Of a DNA stretch of 64,000 bases, positions 16,823 to 24,963 are shown piece by piece (position 1 is the stretch's first letter; every line of letters starts with the position of its first letter). The notes beneath the pieces were generated by a model that was not told where the DNA came from, did not search any database, and saw only the letters and a program-made list of their open reading frames with translations. The position numbers were made by a program, and so were the translations under genes. The stretch is from Methylomonas albis (GTDB lineage: Bacteria > Pseudomonadota > Gammaproteobacteria > Methylococcales > Methylomonadaceae): assembly GCF_014850955.1 (NCBI RefSeq), contig NZ_JACXSS010000001.1:4526001-4590000 (forward strand). The letters are read 5' to 3'.

Positions 16823-17143
16823 ATCGGCATCGATCAGATGCCATCATGATAGAGCTATTGGCGTTTTTGCCTGTTGTTCAATCTAGGCATTAACTCAGGT
16901 TATTCGAAAAGCTAATGGATCAATAATCAACGTTTATAGCCTCATCCCACTTAAAACAACTGCCAGATCGGCAAAGCGCCCTCCGGCAGTTGCACCAATC
17001 AAAGTTGTAAACCGAAACCCCGGAACATTTTTAACCCTGAATAAGCTATTTTGAGTGTTTCAGTGATAGGTTTCGACCCATTTTTGCAAGTCACGATTCT
17101 TCAAAGCGGCCAGTCAATTAAATCGAGATTCTTAGAACTGTAA

Positions 17144-17308
17144 TTCCACAAAGCTGCCGGTGGTGACCTCACGAATCCGGCCAATTTGGGACATTCGAAT
17201 ATTTCACCGAATGTCGGGAGTAAAGCCGGAAGCGGCCAGGTCAACCAGTACGTTGATGAATTTTTATCCCGAATTGATCCTCTGAAAGCGTGGTATCGGC
17301 AAGATTGA
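17144..17308 (+). pseudogene. Possible remnant of a gene 3' end
   Basis: Within the 594-bp gap between 16823 and 17416, one frame reads 54 codons to a stop with protein-like composition, ending QVNQYVDEFLSRIDPLKAWY. There is an in-frame stop directly upstream and no start codon with a ribosome-binding site, so it looks like the tail of a decayed gene. The parent family is not recognised. The remainder of the gap holds nothing I can name. Confidence 0.3.
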
Positions 17309-17416
17309 ATACTCAAATCACCATCAACGTTCTGAATGGTCCGTGATTAAATAATGTCATTTAACACGGGTTTAACGATCCGGTATGTTGCTGCCTAAAC
17401 CAACAACATAATTGAG

Positions 17417-18517
17417 ATGAAAATGAACCGTGTAACCCTATCTTGCGCTGCTCTAGTGTTTGCAGCATTTGAAGCCTTGGCGGATGGCAATTCTAATTTT
17501 GAGGTATTCGCCAACCTCGATAGCGGGCCCGGCAATGTCACGGCGACAGCCAACGGCCGAATCATAATGAGCCAACATCAGTTTTATCAGCCGCAATACA
17601 CCGTGGTCGAATACAAGGATCAAACCTTGCTACCTTTTCCGAATAAGGAGCTGTCCGCGGCGGATTCGACTGCGCCGATCAAGCTCGACTCGGTACTGGG
17701 TATCCGCTCCGATAGCAACGGTATCGTCTGGATGCTGGACAACGGCATGCGGAGCGGGGTGACGCCCAAGCTGGTTGGCTGGAATACCAAAACCAATAAA
17801 CTTCATCGGCTGATTTACCTGCCGGCCCCGATTGCGCCGAAAGATGCGTTCGTCAATGACTTTGCGTTGGATGCCAAGCACAATCATGCCTTTATCAGCG
17901 ATCCGGCAGGTGGTGCCAATGCCGGCTTGATCGTGGTCAACTTGTCCACCGGCGCGGCGCGGCGGGTGCTGGAAGGTCATCACAGTGTGATACCGGAAAA
18001 CGTCGATTTAGTCATCGACAATGTGCCGATTCAAGTGAAAACGCCGTCAGGCGAATTGGTGAAACCGCATATTGGTGTGAACCCCATTACCGAGGATTTA
18101 GCCAACGAATGGGTTTATTTCGGACCGATGCATGGCCTCAATCTTTACCGGATTAAAGCCGCCGACTTGATCAACGAGTCGTTAACGCCTCAAGAACTCG
18201 CCAAGCAGGTTGAACGCTACAGCGACAAACCGATCTCGGACGGCATCAGCATTGACGAGAACAACAATATCTATCTGGGGGACTTGGCCAATAATGCGAT
18301 TGGGGTGATCGCGCCGAATCGACAATACCGGCAATTGGCGCAGTGTCCGCGGCTGTCATGGGTCGATTCTTTTAGTTTTGGCGCTAACGGCCAACTCTAT
18401 GCCGTGGTGAATCGCTTACATCGTTCTGCCACACTGAACGGCGGCGATAACCAATCCAAACCGCCTTACTTCCTGTTGAAGGTCAAAGCCTTGGCTGCCG
18501 GCCTGCCTGGACGTTAA
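17417..18517 (+). CDS. Secreted yellow/major-royal-jelly-like protein
   Basis: A 366-residue protein with a signal peptide (MKMNRVTLSCAALVFAAFEALA, likely cut before DGN). It matches the MRJP/yellow family, bacterial members of which are six-bladed beta propellers found in the periplasm: GPGNVTATANGRIIMSQHQFY, SVLGIRSDSNGIVWMLDNGM, KDAFVNDFALDAKHNHAFISD, NEWVYFGPMHGLNLYRI and PISDGISIDENNNIYLGDL. Its stop overlaps the stop of the convergent LysR gene by 4 bp. Substrate unknown. The link to the nearby monooxygenase operon is only position. Confidence 0.82.
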   Translation: MKMNRVTLSCAALVFAAFEALADGNSNFEVFANLDSGPGNVTATANGRIIMSQHQFYQPQYTVVEYKDQTLLPFPNKELSAADSTAPIKLDSVLGIRSDSNGIVWMLDNGMRSGVTPKLVGWNTKTNKLHRLIYLPAPIAPKDAFVNDFALDAKHNHAFISDPAGGANAGLIVVNLSTGAARRVLEGHHSVIPENVDLVIDNVPIQVKTPSGELVKPHIGVNPITEDLANEWVYFGPMHGLNLYRIKAADLINESLTPQELAKQVERYSDKPISDGISIDENNNIYLGDLANNAIGVIAPNRQYRQLAQCPRLSWVDSFSFGANGQLYAVVNRLHRSATLNGGDNQSKPPYFLLKVKALAAGLPGR

Positions 18518-19449
18518 AGATTGATTTGAGAGGCGCTTATTGTCCGGCCTATTGAGCTAATTTGTTCACGCAACCAGCCGTGGGCCGGGTCTTTTTCCCA
18601 TAAGGGATGCCAAATCATCGCCAAATCGTAGTCCGGCAAACTGACCGGCACGGGTAATACTTGCAGTGGCACCAGTTTCTGGAATGCTATGGCCAGGCGA
18701 TAGGGTAAGGACAAAATCATATGGGTCTGGGCAACGATCAAGGGTGCCGATAAAAAATGCGGCACGATGAAATTGATACGGCGCTCCAGGCCCAGCTCGG
18801 TCAATTTCTCGTCTATCACCCCCAATTTATCGCCGGTTCTGGAGATCAGCATGTGCGTCGCCGCCAAATAGTCCTCCAGCGACGGCGCGGCTTGGATGCT
18901 GGGATGATCCTGCCTAACCACGCAAGCCATGCGATCCATGAATAAATGTTCACAGTGCAAATGCGCGGGCGGATTTAACACCGAGGTAAAGCCCAACACC
19001 ACATCCAGACTGCCGTTTTCCAGCTGCGCCAAGGGAAAAGCAGATTCCGTGCGTTTGACATGAATATCCACGCCCGGCGCGGATTGCTCAATCAATTGCG
19101 ACAACTCGGGTAAGATCAAAAACTCCATGTAATCGGTGGCGGCGATGGTGAAACGGCGTTGACTGGAGGCCGGATCGAAGGCTTGGGGTGTTTCGAGTAG
19201 CCGTTCCATCTCCTGTAACAGACTGCGTACCGGTTCCACCAAGGCCAGCGCCAGCGCGGTCGGCTGCATGCCGGCCGGCGATTTAACCAAGACCGGATCG
19301 TTCAATTGCTGCCGCAAGCGATGCAAGGTATGGCTCATCGCCGACTGGGTGACGAACATGCATTCCGCCGCGCGGGTGACATTGCGCTCCCGCATCAATA
19401 TATCGAAAGCCAGCAACAGGTTTAAGTCGAAAGTGCGCAGATTGGCCAT
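18514..19449 (-). CDS. LysR-family transcriptional regulator
   Basis: A 311-residue LysR regulator. The N-terminal winged helix (residues 1-65) contains FDLNLLLAFDILMRERNVTRAAECMFVTQSAMSHTLHRLR, followed by a linker helix and a substrate-binding domain with FTIAATDYMEFLILPEL. The start and helix-turn-helix resemble the NodD-like subgroup. It is divergent from pxmABC, with 249 bp between, a typical arrangement for a LysR gene controlling the neighbouring operon. That link is an inference; the inducer is unknown. Confidence 0.93.
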   Translation of the reverse strand: MANLRTFDLNLLLAFDILMRERNVTRAAECMFVTQSAMSHTLHRLRQQLNDPVLVKSPAGMQPTALALALVEPVRSLLQEMERLLETPQAFDPASSQRRFTIAATDYMEFLILPELSQLIEQSAPGVDIHVKRTESAFPLAQLENGSLDVVLGFTSVLNPPAHLHCEHLFMDRMACVVRQDHPSIQAAPSLEDYLAATHMLISRTGDKLGVIDEKLTELGLERRINFIVPHFLSAPLIVAQTHMILSLPYRLAIAFQKLVPLQVLPVPVSLPDYDLAMIWHPLWEKDPAHGWLREQISSIGRTISASQINL

Positions 19450-19528
19450 GTGGATACCCTCAAATAAACTGGCTGCATACTAAACAAAATCGCGTCTGGC
19501 CGGTATGAACAGTCTTGATGGTAGCGGA

Positions 19529-19547
19529 TGAAATTTCACCATTTCAC
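19529..19547. promoter_or_regulatory. Candidate LysR operator between lysR-like gene and pxmA
   Basis: A perfect 10-bp palindrome TGAAATTTCA (19529-19538) is followed by a repeat of TTTCAC (19534-19539 and 19542-19547). It lies about 80 bp before the regulator start and 160 bp before pxmA, where a shared operator would be expected. It contains no exact T-N11-A LysR core that I could single out, so confidence is modest. Confidence 0.35.
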
Positions 19548-19698
19548 AGCCAAGCCGTTTCTCCCTACCTTATACCGCGAGCGCGTCGTCCAAGCCTACA
19601 AAGTTTAACTCCCCCAAGGGTAGATTTTCGGTTGGTGGCTCGCCCAAAACTCAATGGCAACAGCCGTTCACTAAAACGCATTGCGGGGGATTCTTACC

Positions 19699-20451
19699 AT
19701 GTCTGCACAAATTCCAATTTCAACATTCAAACCTTATCAGGGCGAAAAAGCCCGCTTGGCCAGGGCTTACGATTATCTGATCCTGGTGCTGGCTTTATTT
19801 TTATTTATCGGCTCGTTCCATCTGCATTTTGCCCTGACCGTCGGCGACTGGGATTTCTGGGTGGATTGGAAAGATCGGCAATGGTGGCCATTGGTCACAC
19901 CGCTGATCGGCATCACTTTTCCAGCGGCTGTTCAAGCAGTGTTATGGGATAAGTTCCGGCTGCCGTTGGGTGCTACGCTGTGCGTCGCGGCCTTATTGCT
20001 CGGCACCTGGGTTACCCGCGTGTTTGCCTACCACTATTGGAACTTCTTCCCCATTAACATGGTGTTGCCAGCGACCATGGTGCCGGGTGCATTGGTATTG
20101 GATACCTTGCTGATGCTCACCAACAGCCTGACCATCACCTCGATTTTCGGCGGCGGCGCGTTTGCCTTGTTGTTCTACCCCACCAACTGGCCGATTTTCG
20201 GCATGTTCCACCAAGCGGTCGATTACCACAACAGCCAGCTGTCGGTGGCCGACGTGTTCGGGTTCCAATACATCCGCACCGGCATGCCGGAATACCTGCG
20301 CATCATCGAACGCGGCACCTTGCGCACCTATGGCCAGTACGCGACGCCATTGTCGGCATTTTGTTCAGCGTTGTTGTGTTCGTTGATGTATCCGCTCTGG
20401 TGGAAAATCGGCAAATTGTTCGCTGATACCCGTTATCTGAAAAAAATCTAA
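19699..20451 (+). CDS. pxmA: Divergent particulate monooxygenase subunit A (PxmA)
   Basis: A 250-residue integral membrane protein with about seven helices, homologous to PmoA/AmoA. VGDWDFWVDWKDRQWWP contains the GDWDFW stretch used for the classical 189f primer (19843-19860, one base different from the primer core). The C-terminal region (MPEYLRIIERGTLRTYG) is unlike standard PmoA. It is the first gene of an A-B-C operon, the order of the divergent pxm enzymes; standard pmo/amo operons are C-A-B. The ATG at 19699 has a GGGGGA ribosome-binding site; an in-frame TTG 18 bp upstream is less likely. Pxm enzymes have been linked to low-oxygen growth, but the substrate is not settled. Confidence 0.93.
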   Translation: MSAQIPISTFKPYQGEKARLARAYDYLILVLALFLFIGSFHLHFALTVGDWDFWVDWKDRQWWPLVTPLIGITFPAAVQAVLWDKFRLPLGATLCVAALLLGTWVTRVFAYHYWNFFPINMVLPATMVPGALVLDTLLMLTNSLTITSIFGGGAFALLFYPTNWPIFGMFHQAVDYHNSQLSVADVFGFQYIRTGMPEYLRIIERGTLRTYGQYATPLSAFCSALLCSLMYPLWWKIGKLFADTRYLKKI

Positions 20452-20462
20452 GGAGTACAGCC

Positions 20463-21701
20463 ATGACATTATTTTTTAAACCTTGGCTGTTGGCCGTGCT
20501 TTGCATCAACGTATTGTCGATATTTGCCGTACCCACCGCGCAGGCCCATGGCGAAAAAGCCCTGGAGCCGTTCATCAGGATGCGCACCATACAATGGTAT
20601 GACGTGCAATGGTCCACGCAAAAATTCAACGTCAACGATGAGGTCAGCGTCAGCGGCAAGTTTCATGTCGCCGAAGACTGGCCGATCAGCGTCCCCAAAC
20701 CGGAAGCCAGCTTCTTGAACATCTCCACGCCAGGACCGGTGCTGATCCGTACCGAGCGCTACCTGAACGGTAAGCCTTGGACCAATTCGGTATCGCTGGA
20801 GCCGGGCGGCGACTACGAGTTCAAGGTGGTCATGAAAGGCCGTTTGCCGGGCCATTATCACATCCATCCGTTTTTTAATTTAAAGGACGCCGGTCAGGTA
20901 ATGGGACCTGGGGTGTGGCTGGACATTGGCGGCGATCCCGCCGACTTTAGCAATACCATTCAAACCATCAACGGGGAAATGATCGACATGGAAAGCTTCG
21001 GCTTTGCCAATGGCGTGTTCTGGCATCTGTTCTGGGGCGCATTGGCGGCCGCCTGGCTGTTGTGGTGGGTGCGCCGTCCCTTGTTCATCAGCCGCTACCG
21101 TATGCTGGATGCCGGTTTGGAACATGATTTGATCACAGATCAGGACAAAACCATCGCCAAGGCGGTGTTAGTGGGCGTGCCGGTATTGGTATTGGCGCTG
21201 AATGCTGTCACCGCCAACCAGTACCCGGATGCCATCCCATTACAAGCGGGCTTGGATCGGATTTTGCCTCTGCCGGCTCAAGTCAATGCCGGACTGGTCA
21301 ATGTCGACACCTTAAAAGCGGAATACAACGTGGCTCAACGTGCCATGGTGATGCAGTTTAGTATCGACAATCGCAGCCAAGGCGCGGTCAGGATCGGTCA
21401 ATTTTCCAGTTCCAACGTGCATTTCCTGAATGCTGACTTAGCGAGTGTCAACAGCAAGCCTGGCAAAGATGACGTCAGTAATAACGGTCTGAGCCTGAGT
21501 GACAACACACCTATCGCCCCCGGCGAACAACGCACCGTCACCGTAGAAGTGCGCGATGCGGCCTGGGAATCGGAAAAGTTGGATGGGCTGATCAAAGATG
21601 CGGACAGCCGGCTGGGTGGCCTGCTGTTTCTTTACGACGATGTGATGGGAAAACGCTATATCTCCAGCATTTCCGCCGCCGTCATTCCCAAATTCAATTA
21701 A
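20463..21701 (+). CDS. pxmB: Divergent particulate monooxygenase subunit B (PxmB)
   Basis: A 412-residue PmoB homologue. A signal peptide ends QAHGE, leaving His29 at the mature N-terminus. With the GHYHIHPFF motif (His133 and His135) this gives the three histidines of the CuB site. The residue matching the M. capsulatus bis-His ligand His48 seems to be Gln44 (TIQWYDVQW), while His68 (KFHVAEDWP) matches His72, so that extra copper site is probably absent. Two membrane segments sit between two cupredoxin-like domains (SFGFANGVFWHLFWGALAAAW; AVLVGVPVLVLALNAV). It follows pxmA by 11 bp with AAGGAG before the ATG. Confidence 0.93.
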   Translation: MTLFFKPWLLAVLCINVLSIFAVPTAQAHGEKALEPFIRMRTIQWYDVQWSTQKFNVNDEVSVSGKFHVAEDWPISVPKPEASFLNISTPGPVLIRTERYLNGKPWTNSVSLEPGGDYEFKVVMKGRLPGHYHIHPFFNLKDAGQVMGPGVWLDIGGDPADFSNTIQTINGEMIDMESFGFANGVFWHLFWGALAAAWLLWWVRRPLFISRYRMLDAGLEHDLITDQDKTIAKAVLVGVPVLVLALNAVTANQYPDAIPLQAGLDRILPLPAQVNAGLVNVDTLKAEYNVAQRAMVMQFSIDNRSQGAVRIGQFSSSNVHFLNADLASVNSKPGKDDVSNNGLSLSDNTPIAPGEQRTVTVEVRDAAWESEKLDGLIKDADSRLGGLLFLYDDVMGKRYISSISAAVIPKFN

Positions 21702-21717
21702 TTCAGGAGCACACATC

Positions 21718-22491
21718 ATGGCTACCACGACAGAACACGTTAGCTTGAGCAGCGAAAACCCCAAATCATTGCCTTGGTATTTGCTTGACTTACCCAAATA
21801 TTTAAAGGGCTTTGGCTTTTTAACCGTTATGTATATCAGTTTACGCCTGTATCAGGGCGCTTTTGCCATAGCGCACGGTCTGGATTCCTCGGAACCGGCC
21901 TTCGAACAATACTGGATGCGGCTGTTTTATATCGAACTGGCGGTGATTGCCGCCGTCGCCAGCGGCTTTTGGGGTTACTTATGGACCACGCGCGACCGCA
22001 ATCTGGATCAACTGGCACCCAAGGAAGAAATCCGGCGCTATTTCACCTTGACCATGTGGATCAGCATTTACACTTTCGCGGTGTACTGGGCGGGCAGTTA
22101 TTTTGCCGAGCAGGACAATTCCTGGCACCAGGTGGCGATTCGCGATACACCGTTTACGGCCAATCACATCATCGAGTTTTATTTCAACTTCCCGCTCTAC
22201 GTGATCCTGGGCGGCTGCGCCTGGCTGTACGCCAGAACCCGCTTGCCCTTGTATGCCAAAGGCATTTCCTTACCGTTAACCTTGGCGGTGTTCGGCCCCT
22301 TCATGATCTTGGTCAGCGTCGGCTTCAATGAATGGGGACATACCTTCTGGTTTAGAGAAGAATTCTTCGCCGCACCTATCCATTGGGGCTTTGTGATTGG
22401 GGTTTGGTTTGCGTTGGGCGTTGGTGGGATTTTGCTGCAAGGCGTGACTCGGCTGATCGAACTCATGGACAAAATCGAAGACGCTGAATAG
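21718..22491 (+). CDS. pxmC: Divergent particulate monooxygenase subunit C (PxmC)
   Basis: A 257-residue membrane protein homologous to PmoC. The CuC ligands of M. capsulatus (Asp156, His160, His173) are matched with identical spacing by Asp133, His137 and His150 (DNSWHQ then FTANH). The CuD ligands (Asn227, His231, His245) are matched by Asn204, His208 and His222 (NEWGH then APIHW). Both copper sites are therefore intact, supporting a catalytically active enzyme. The ATG follows TCAGGAG and lies 16 bp after pxmB. No clear terminator was found after the stop. Confidence 0.93.
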   Translation: MATTTEHVSLSSENPKSLPWYLLDLPKYLKGFGFLTVMYISLRLYQGAFAIAHGLDSSEPAFEQYWMRLFYIELAVIAAVASGFWGYLWTTRDRNLDQLAPKEEIRRYFTLTMWISIYTFAVYWAGSYFAEQDNSWHQVAIRDTPFTANHIIEFYFNFPLYVILGGCAWLYARTRLPLYAKGISLPLTLAVFGPFMILVSVGFNEWGHTFWFREEFFAAPIHWGFVIGVWFALGVGGILLQGVTRLIELMDKIEDAE

Positions 22492-22650
22492 GTCTGCTTT
22501 GGGATGCAGCTGGCATGAAAAGCCCATCATAACAAGGCTGCCGTACCCAAGGTAGGTCGGGCTGAATGCAATGGGTGCGGTTCAACTTGATGTGAAAAAT
22601 CAAAAATCCGCGAAGCGAAAAAAGCCGAAGGCTGGTTTTTAATCCCCTCA

Positions 22651-22868
22651 TACCGCCCCGAGCATCGCAGCCGTTGACGAGAAATTGCCCGCAGGGGCGC
22701 GGCATGGATGCCGCGCGTTTTTCGCAAGGGCTGGGATGCCCTTTCGAAAAACCCTCGTCAAAGGCGAGAAGCGCAGGATTAAGGCGGTATGCGGGGCAGC
22801 CTTTTCTTTGGTTTCTTTCTTTTGGCCGAGCAAAAGAAAGAAACTCGGCTGTCGGGCCGATACCCGAC
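22651..22868 (-). repeat. Nested palindromic intergenic repeat, copy B
   Basis: This is copy A (4592-4807) in the opposite orientation, in the gap between pxmC and the MFS gene. It has outer arms TACCGCC/GGCGGTA (22651-22657, 22783-22789), TTGACGAG/CTCGTCAA (22674-22681, 22754-22761), CTTTCTTTTG/CAAAAGAAAG (22815-22840) and GTCGGG/CCCGAC (22851-22868). The CTTTCTTTTG hairpin is identical to copy A. The other stems have different bases but keep pairing. It explains most of the 432-bp gap 22492-22923. Confidence 0.85.
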
Positions 22869-22923
22869 TTTTAAAGTAGTCTCGCGAAGCGTTTCCATCC
22901 CTTACTAATCAACCCTCACGAAA

Positions 22924-24198
22924 ATGTTTCAATCCAAGTCCGATATCACCATGCCCAAGAGTCACACTGATTCAGTTCACTATGCCTGGGTCATACTCGC
23001 GGTGACGTTTCTGTGTTTGTTTATGGCATCGGCACTGCGCTCCGTTCCAGGGATTATTATGCTGTCCCTGGAACAGGAGTTTGGTTGGAATAGGGAAACG
23101 ATTAGCGGCGCCATCTCACTCAATCTGCTGTTATTTGGCCTTGCCGGTCCCTTTCTAGGCCGATTGATGGATGTTTACGGCGCTAAACGCATCAGCGTTA
23201 TCACCCTGATATTGTCGGTGGTGGGCGCTGGTGGCAGCGTTTTTATGCAGGAGTCCTGGCAATTGTATTTGCTTTGGGGATTACTGATTGGCGCGGGTTC
23301 GGGCGGCACGTCCATGATTATGGGCTCGGCCCTGATCAATCGCTGGTTTCATAAACACCGGGGGCTGGCATTAGGCATATTGGGGGCAGCTTTCTCCTCC
23401 GGCCAGTTAGTGTTCACCCCGGTGTTAATGCAGATCAATGTGCATGAAGGCTGGCGCGCGGCGACGTTGTTTATCGCCGTGGGCTTAGGCCTGGTGGCTT
23501 TACCTTTGGTGCTGAAATTTTTAAGCGACGATCCCGAATCCAAAGGCGTGTCGGCTTATGGGGACCATGGCGTTCATCGAACAATGCTTAAGCCTGATCA
23601 AAATCCCATGCGCTCGGCCATGCGCAGTCCGCAATTCTGGTTGTTGACTTCGAGTTTTGGTATTTGCGGTTTAACCACCTCCGGGCTGTTTCAGACGCAT
23701 TTGATTCCACACGGCATCGAACACGGCTTCACCGAAATGACCATGGCAATGTCCTTAGGCGTCATGGGCGCGGCCGATGTGTTCGGCACCATTTTATCCG
23801 GTTGGTTATGCGACCGGTACGGCAAGCGCTGGCCGCTGGCGTTCTATTACCTCGTCAGAGGCGCGACGTTGATAGTACTGCCCAGCATCGATAGCACCGG
23901 ACAATTAATGCTGTTCTCGATTATTTACGGCATGAATTGGTTGTCGACCATTCCGGCAACCTCGGCATTAACTGCGGACTTGTTTGGGAAACATAACGTG
24001 GGTGTGGTGTTCGGCTGGATTTGCTTTGCGCATCAAATCGGCGCGGCGATTGCCGCCTACAGTGCCGGGTACGTCCATAGTCTGATGGGTGATTACCACT
24101 TGGCTTTTGTGGCGTCGGGCCTATTCGCTTTTGTCGCAACCGGTATCGTTGTTTTTATAAAAGAACCACAAACTGTATCGGCCTCCCATATTAGCTAG
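22924..24198 (+). CDS. Major facilitator superfamily transporter (monocarboxylate/oxalate-formate type)
   Basis: A 424-residue protein with 12 predicted membrane helices. YAWVILAVTFLCLFMASALRSVPGIIM, then GRLMDVYGAKRISVITLILSVVGAG (the loop 2-3 signature), and GWLCDRYGKRWPLAFYYLVRG (loop 8-9) are typical of MCT-like and oxalate/formate-like transporters. The ATG at 22924 or the one nine codons later may be the start. A diverged second copy of the last 110 or so codons is found at 27521-27850, so a paralogue once existed. The substrate cannot be told. Confidence 0.88.
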   Translation: MFQSKSDITMPKSHTDSVHYAWVILAVTFLCLFMASALRSVPGIIMLSLEQEFGWNRETISGAISLNLLLFGLAGPFLGRLMDVYGAKRISVITLILSVVGAGGSVFMQESWQLYLLWGLLIGAGSGGTSMIMGSALINRWFHKHRGLALGILGAAFSSGQLVFTPVLMQINVHEGWRAATLFIAVGLGLVALPLVLKFLSDDPESKGVSAYGDHGVHRTMLKPDQNPMRSAMRSPQFWLLTSSFGICGLTTSGLFQTHLIPHGIEHGFTEMTMAMSLGVMGAADVFGTILSGWLCDRYGKRWPLAFYYLVRGATLIVLPSIDSTGQLMLFSIIYGMNWLSTIPATSALTADLFGKHNVGVVFGWICFAHQIGAAIAAYSAGYVHSLMGDYHLAFVASGLFAFVATGIVVFIKEPQTVSASHIS

Positions 24199-24402
24199 AT
24201 TTTGTCCGGCCCAATTTTTATTGGCTATTTGCATTCCAGGGTTGGAAATCAGAACGGTTCATGCTTTTTAATCGCGCCGTTTTGTGCAAAATCGGGTTGG
24301 ATCGTTGATAAGCGCAATGGCGTGTTATGTACAAAAATTGGTTGGGCCGTCAAAGCTCGTTACCGACCAATTCCGAACTTCGGGTCAGAAATTGCTCGCT
24401 TA

Positions 24403-24472
24403 ACTTAACGCCTTAATACAGCCAATACGCAACGGCTCCGCAGTCGTTCTCGGCTGGAATCGATTGTTATGC
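24403..24472 (-). repeat. Integron attC-like recombination site
   Basis: Read on the minus strand this 70-bp segment starts GCATAACAATCGATTCCAGCC and ends GGCTGTATTAAGGCGTTAAGT. GTTAAGT fits the R' core GTTRRRY exactly; GCATAAC is a near match to RYYYAAC. Inside are paired arms CAGCC/GGCTG and AACG/CGTT. The TAA stop of the nuclease-like gene lies within the R'' box, as is usual in gene cassettes. The resemblance to known attC sites (TAACAATTC...GGCGTTA) is strong. No integrase gene is in the window. Confidence 0.6.
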
Positions 24473-24874
24473 GGTGTCTAGTAGCTTTTGCCATTTATCT
24501 TCATGGGCCAGAAATTCGTCCTTAACTAAGAATTTCTTCTGCTCCTGTCTAGTCACTCCAAGGCCCTTACTGCTGCCTTTTATGTTTATAGCTTCATCCT
24601 TCGTCATGACAAAAATCCTCGTCTTTTCGACTTGATTAACCACAACCAGAATTAGATAGTCGTACTTTTTATCAATGCCGTTAATGACATTGTTTGTTCC
24701 TGTGTTATTCAAGTCGGTTGATTTCACTTGAATTCGAACTACTCTGTCGTTTTCCAAAATAACCGTTATGTCGTAATCGTCCTGATTTACTTTTATCGCT
24801 AAGTAGGCTTCAAAATCTTGTTCGAGTAGTTTAGTTAGAACCAGTAGTTCGCTGTATTTTCCAATATATTTCAT
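24467..24874 (-). CDS. PD-(D/E)XK-like nuclease-fold protein, cassette-like
   Basis: A 135-residue protein with the layout of a PD-(D/E)XK fold: an N-terminal helix with Glu9 (MKYIGKYSELLVLTKLLEQ), then DYDITVILENDRVVRIQVKST, where the second Asp and QVK match the D...(E/Q)xK catalytic motif, then a strand-helix end (DYLILVVVNQ, RIFVMTKDEA). Such proteins include restriction-like and resolvase-like nucleases, and some are inactive. The gene ends inside an attC-like site and begins 90 bp after the HEPN-like gene. Codon use is A+T-rich, suggesting transfer. Nuclease activity is inferred only. Confidence 0.65.
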   Translation of the reverse strand: MKYIGKYSELLVLTKLLEQDFEAYLAIKVNQDDYDITVILENDRVVRIQVKSTDLNNTGTNNVINGIDKKYDYLILVVVNQVEKTRIFVMTKDEAINIKGSSKGLGVTRQEQKKFLVKDEFLAHEDKWQKLLDTA

Positions 24875-24903
24875 GTTGCACTAAGCTGACTTTTTCAATG
24901 CAG

Positions 24904-24960
24904 AAAACCAGTCATTACCAACGCGCGCATTTGGTACGTACGGTGGATGGTTTTGTTAGC
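24904..24960 (-). repeat. Second possible attC-like hairpin
   Basis: Just after the HEPN gene stop, minus-strand GCTAACAAAACCA begins a hairpin with arms AAAACCA/TGGTTTT (24948-24954 with 24904-24910) and inner arms TACCAA/TTGGTA (24931-24936 with 24916-24921). The GCTAAC start resembles an R'' box. No GTTRRRY partner box follows, so this may be a decayed attC or an unrelated hairpin. Confidence 0.3.
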
Positions 24961-24963
24961 GTA

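Noticed and set aside
17101-17316. 71-codon minus-strand frame
   Set aside because: It lies opposite the gene-tail remnant, with no ribosome-binding site.
22492-22650. Terminator after pxmC
   Set aside because: No stem with a T-run was found; copy B of the palindromic repeat may affect the mRNA end but is not a standard terminator.
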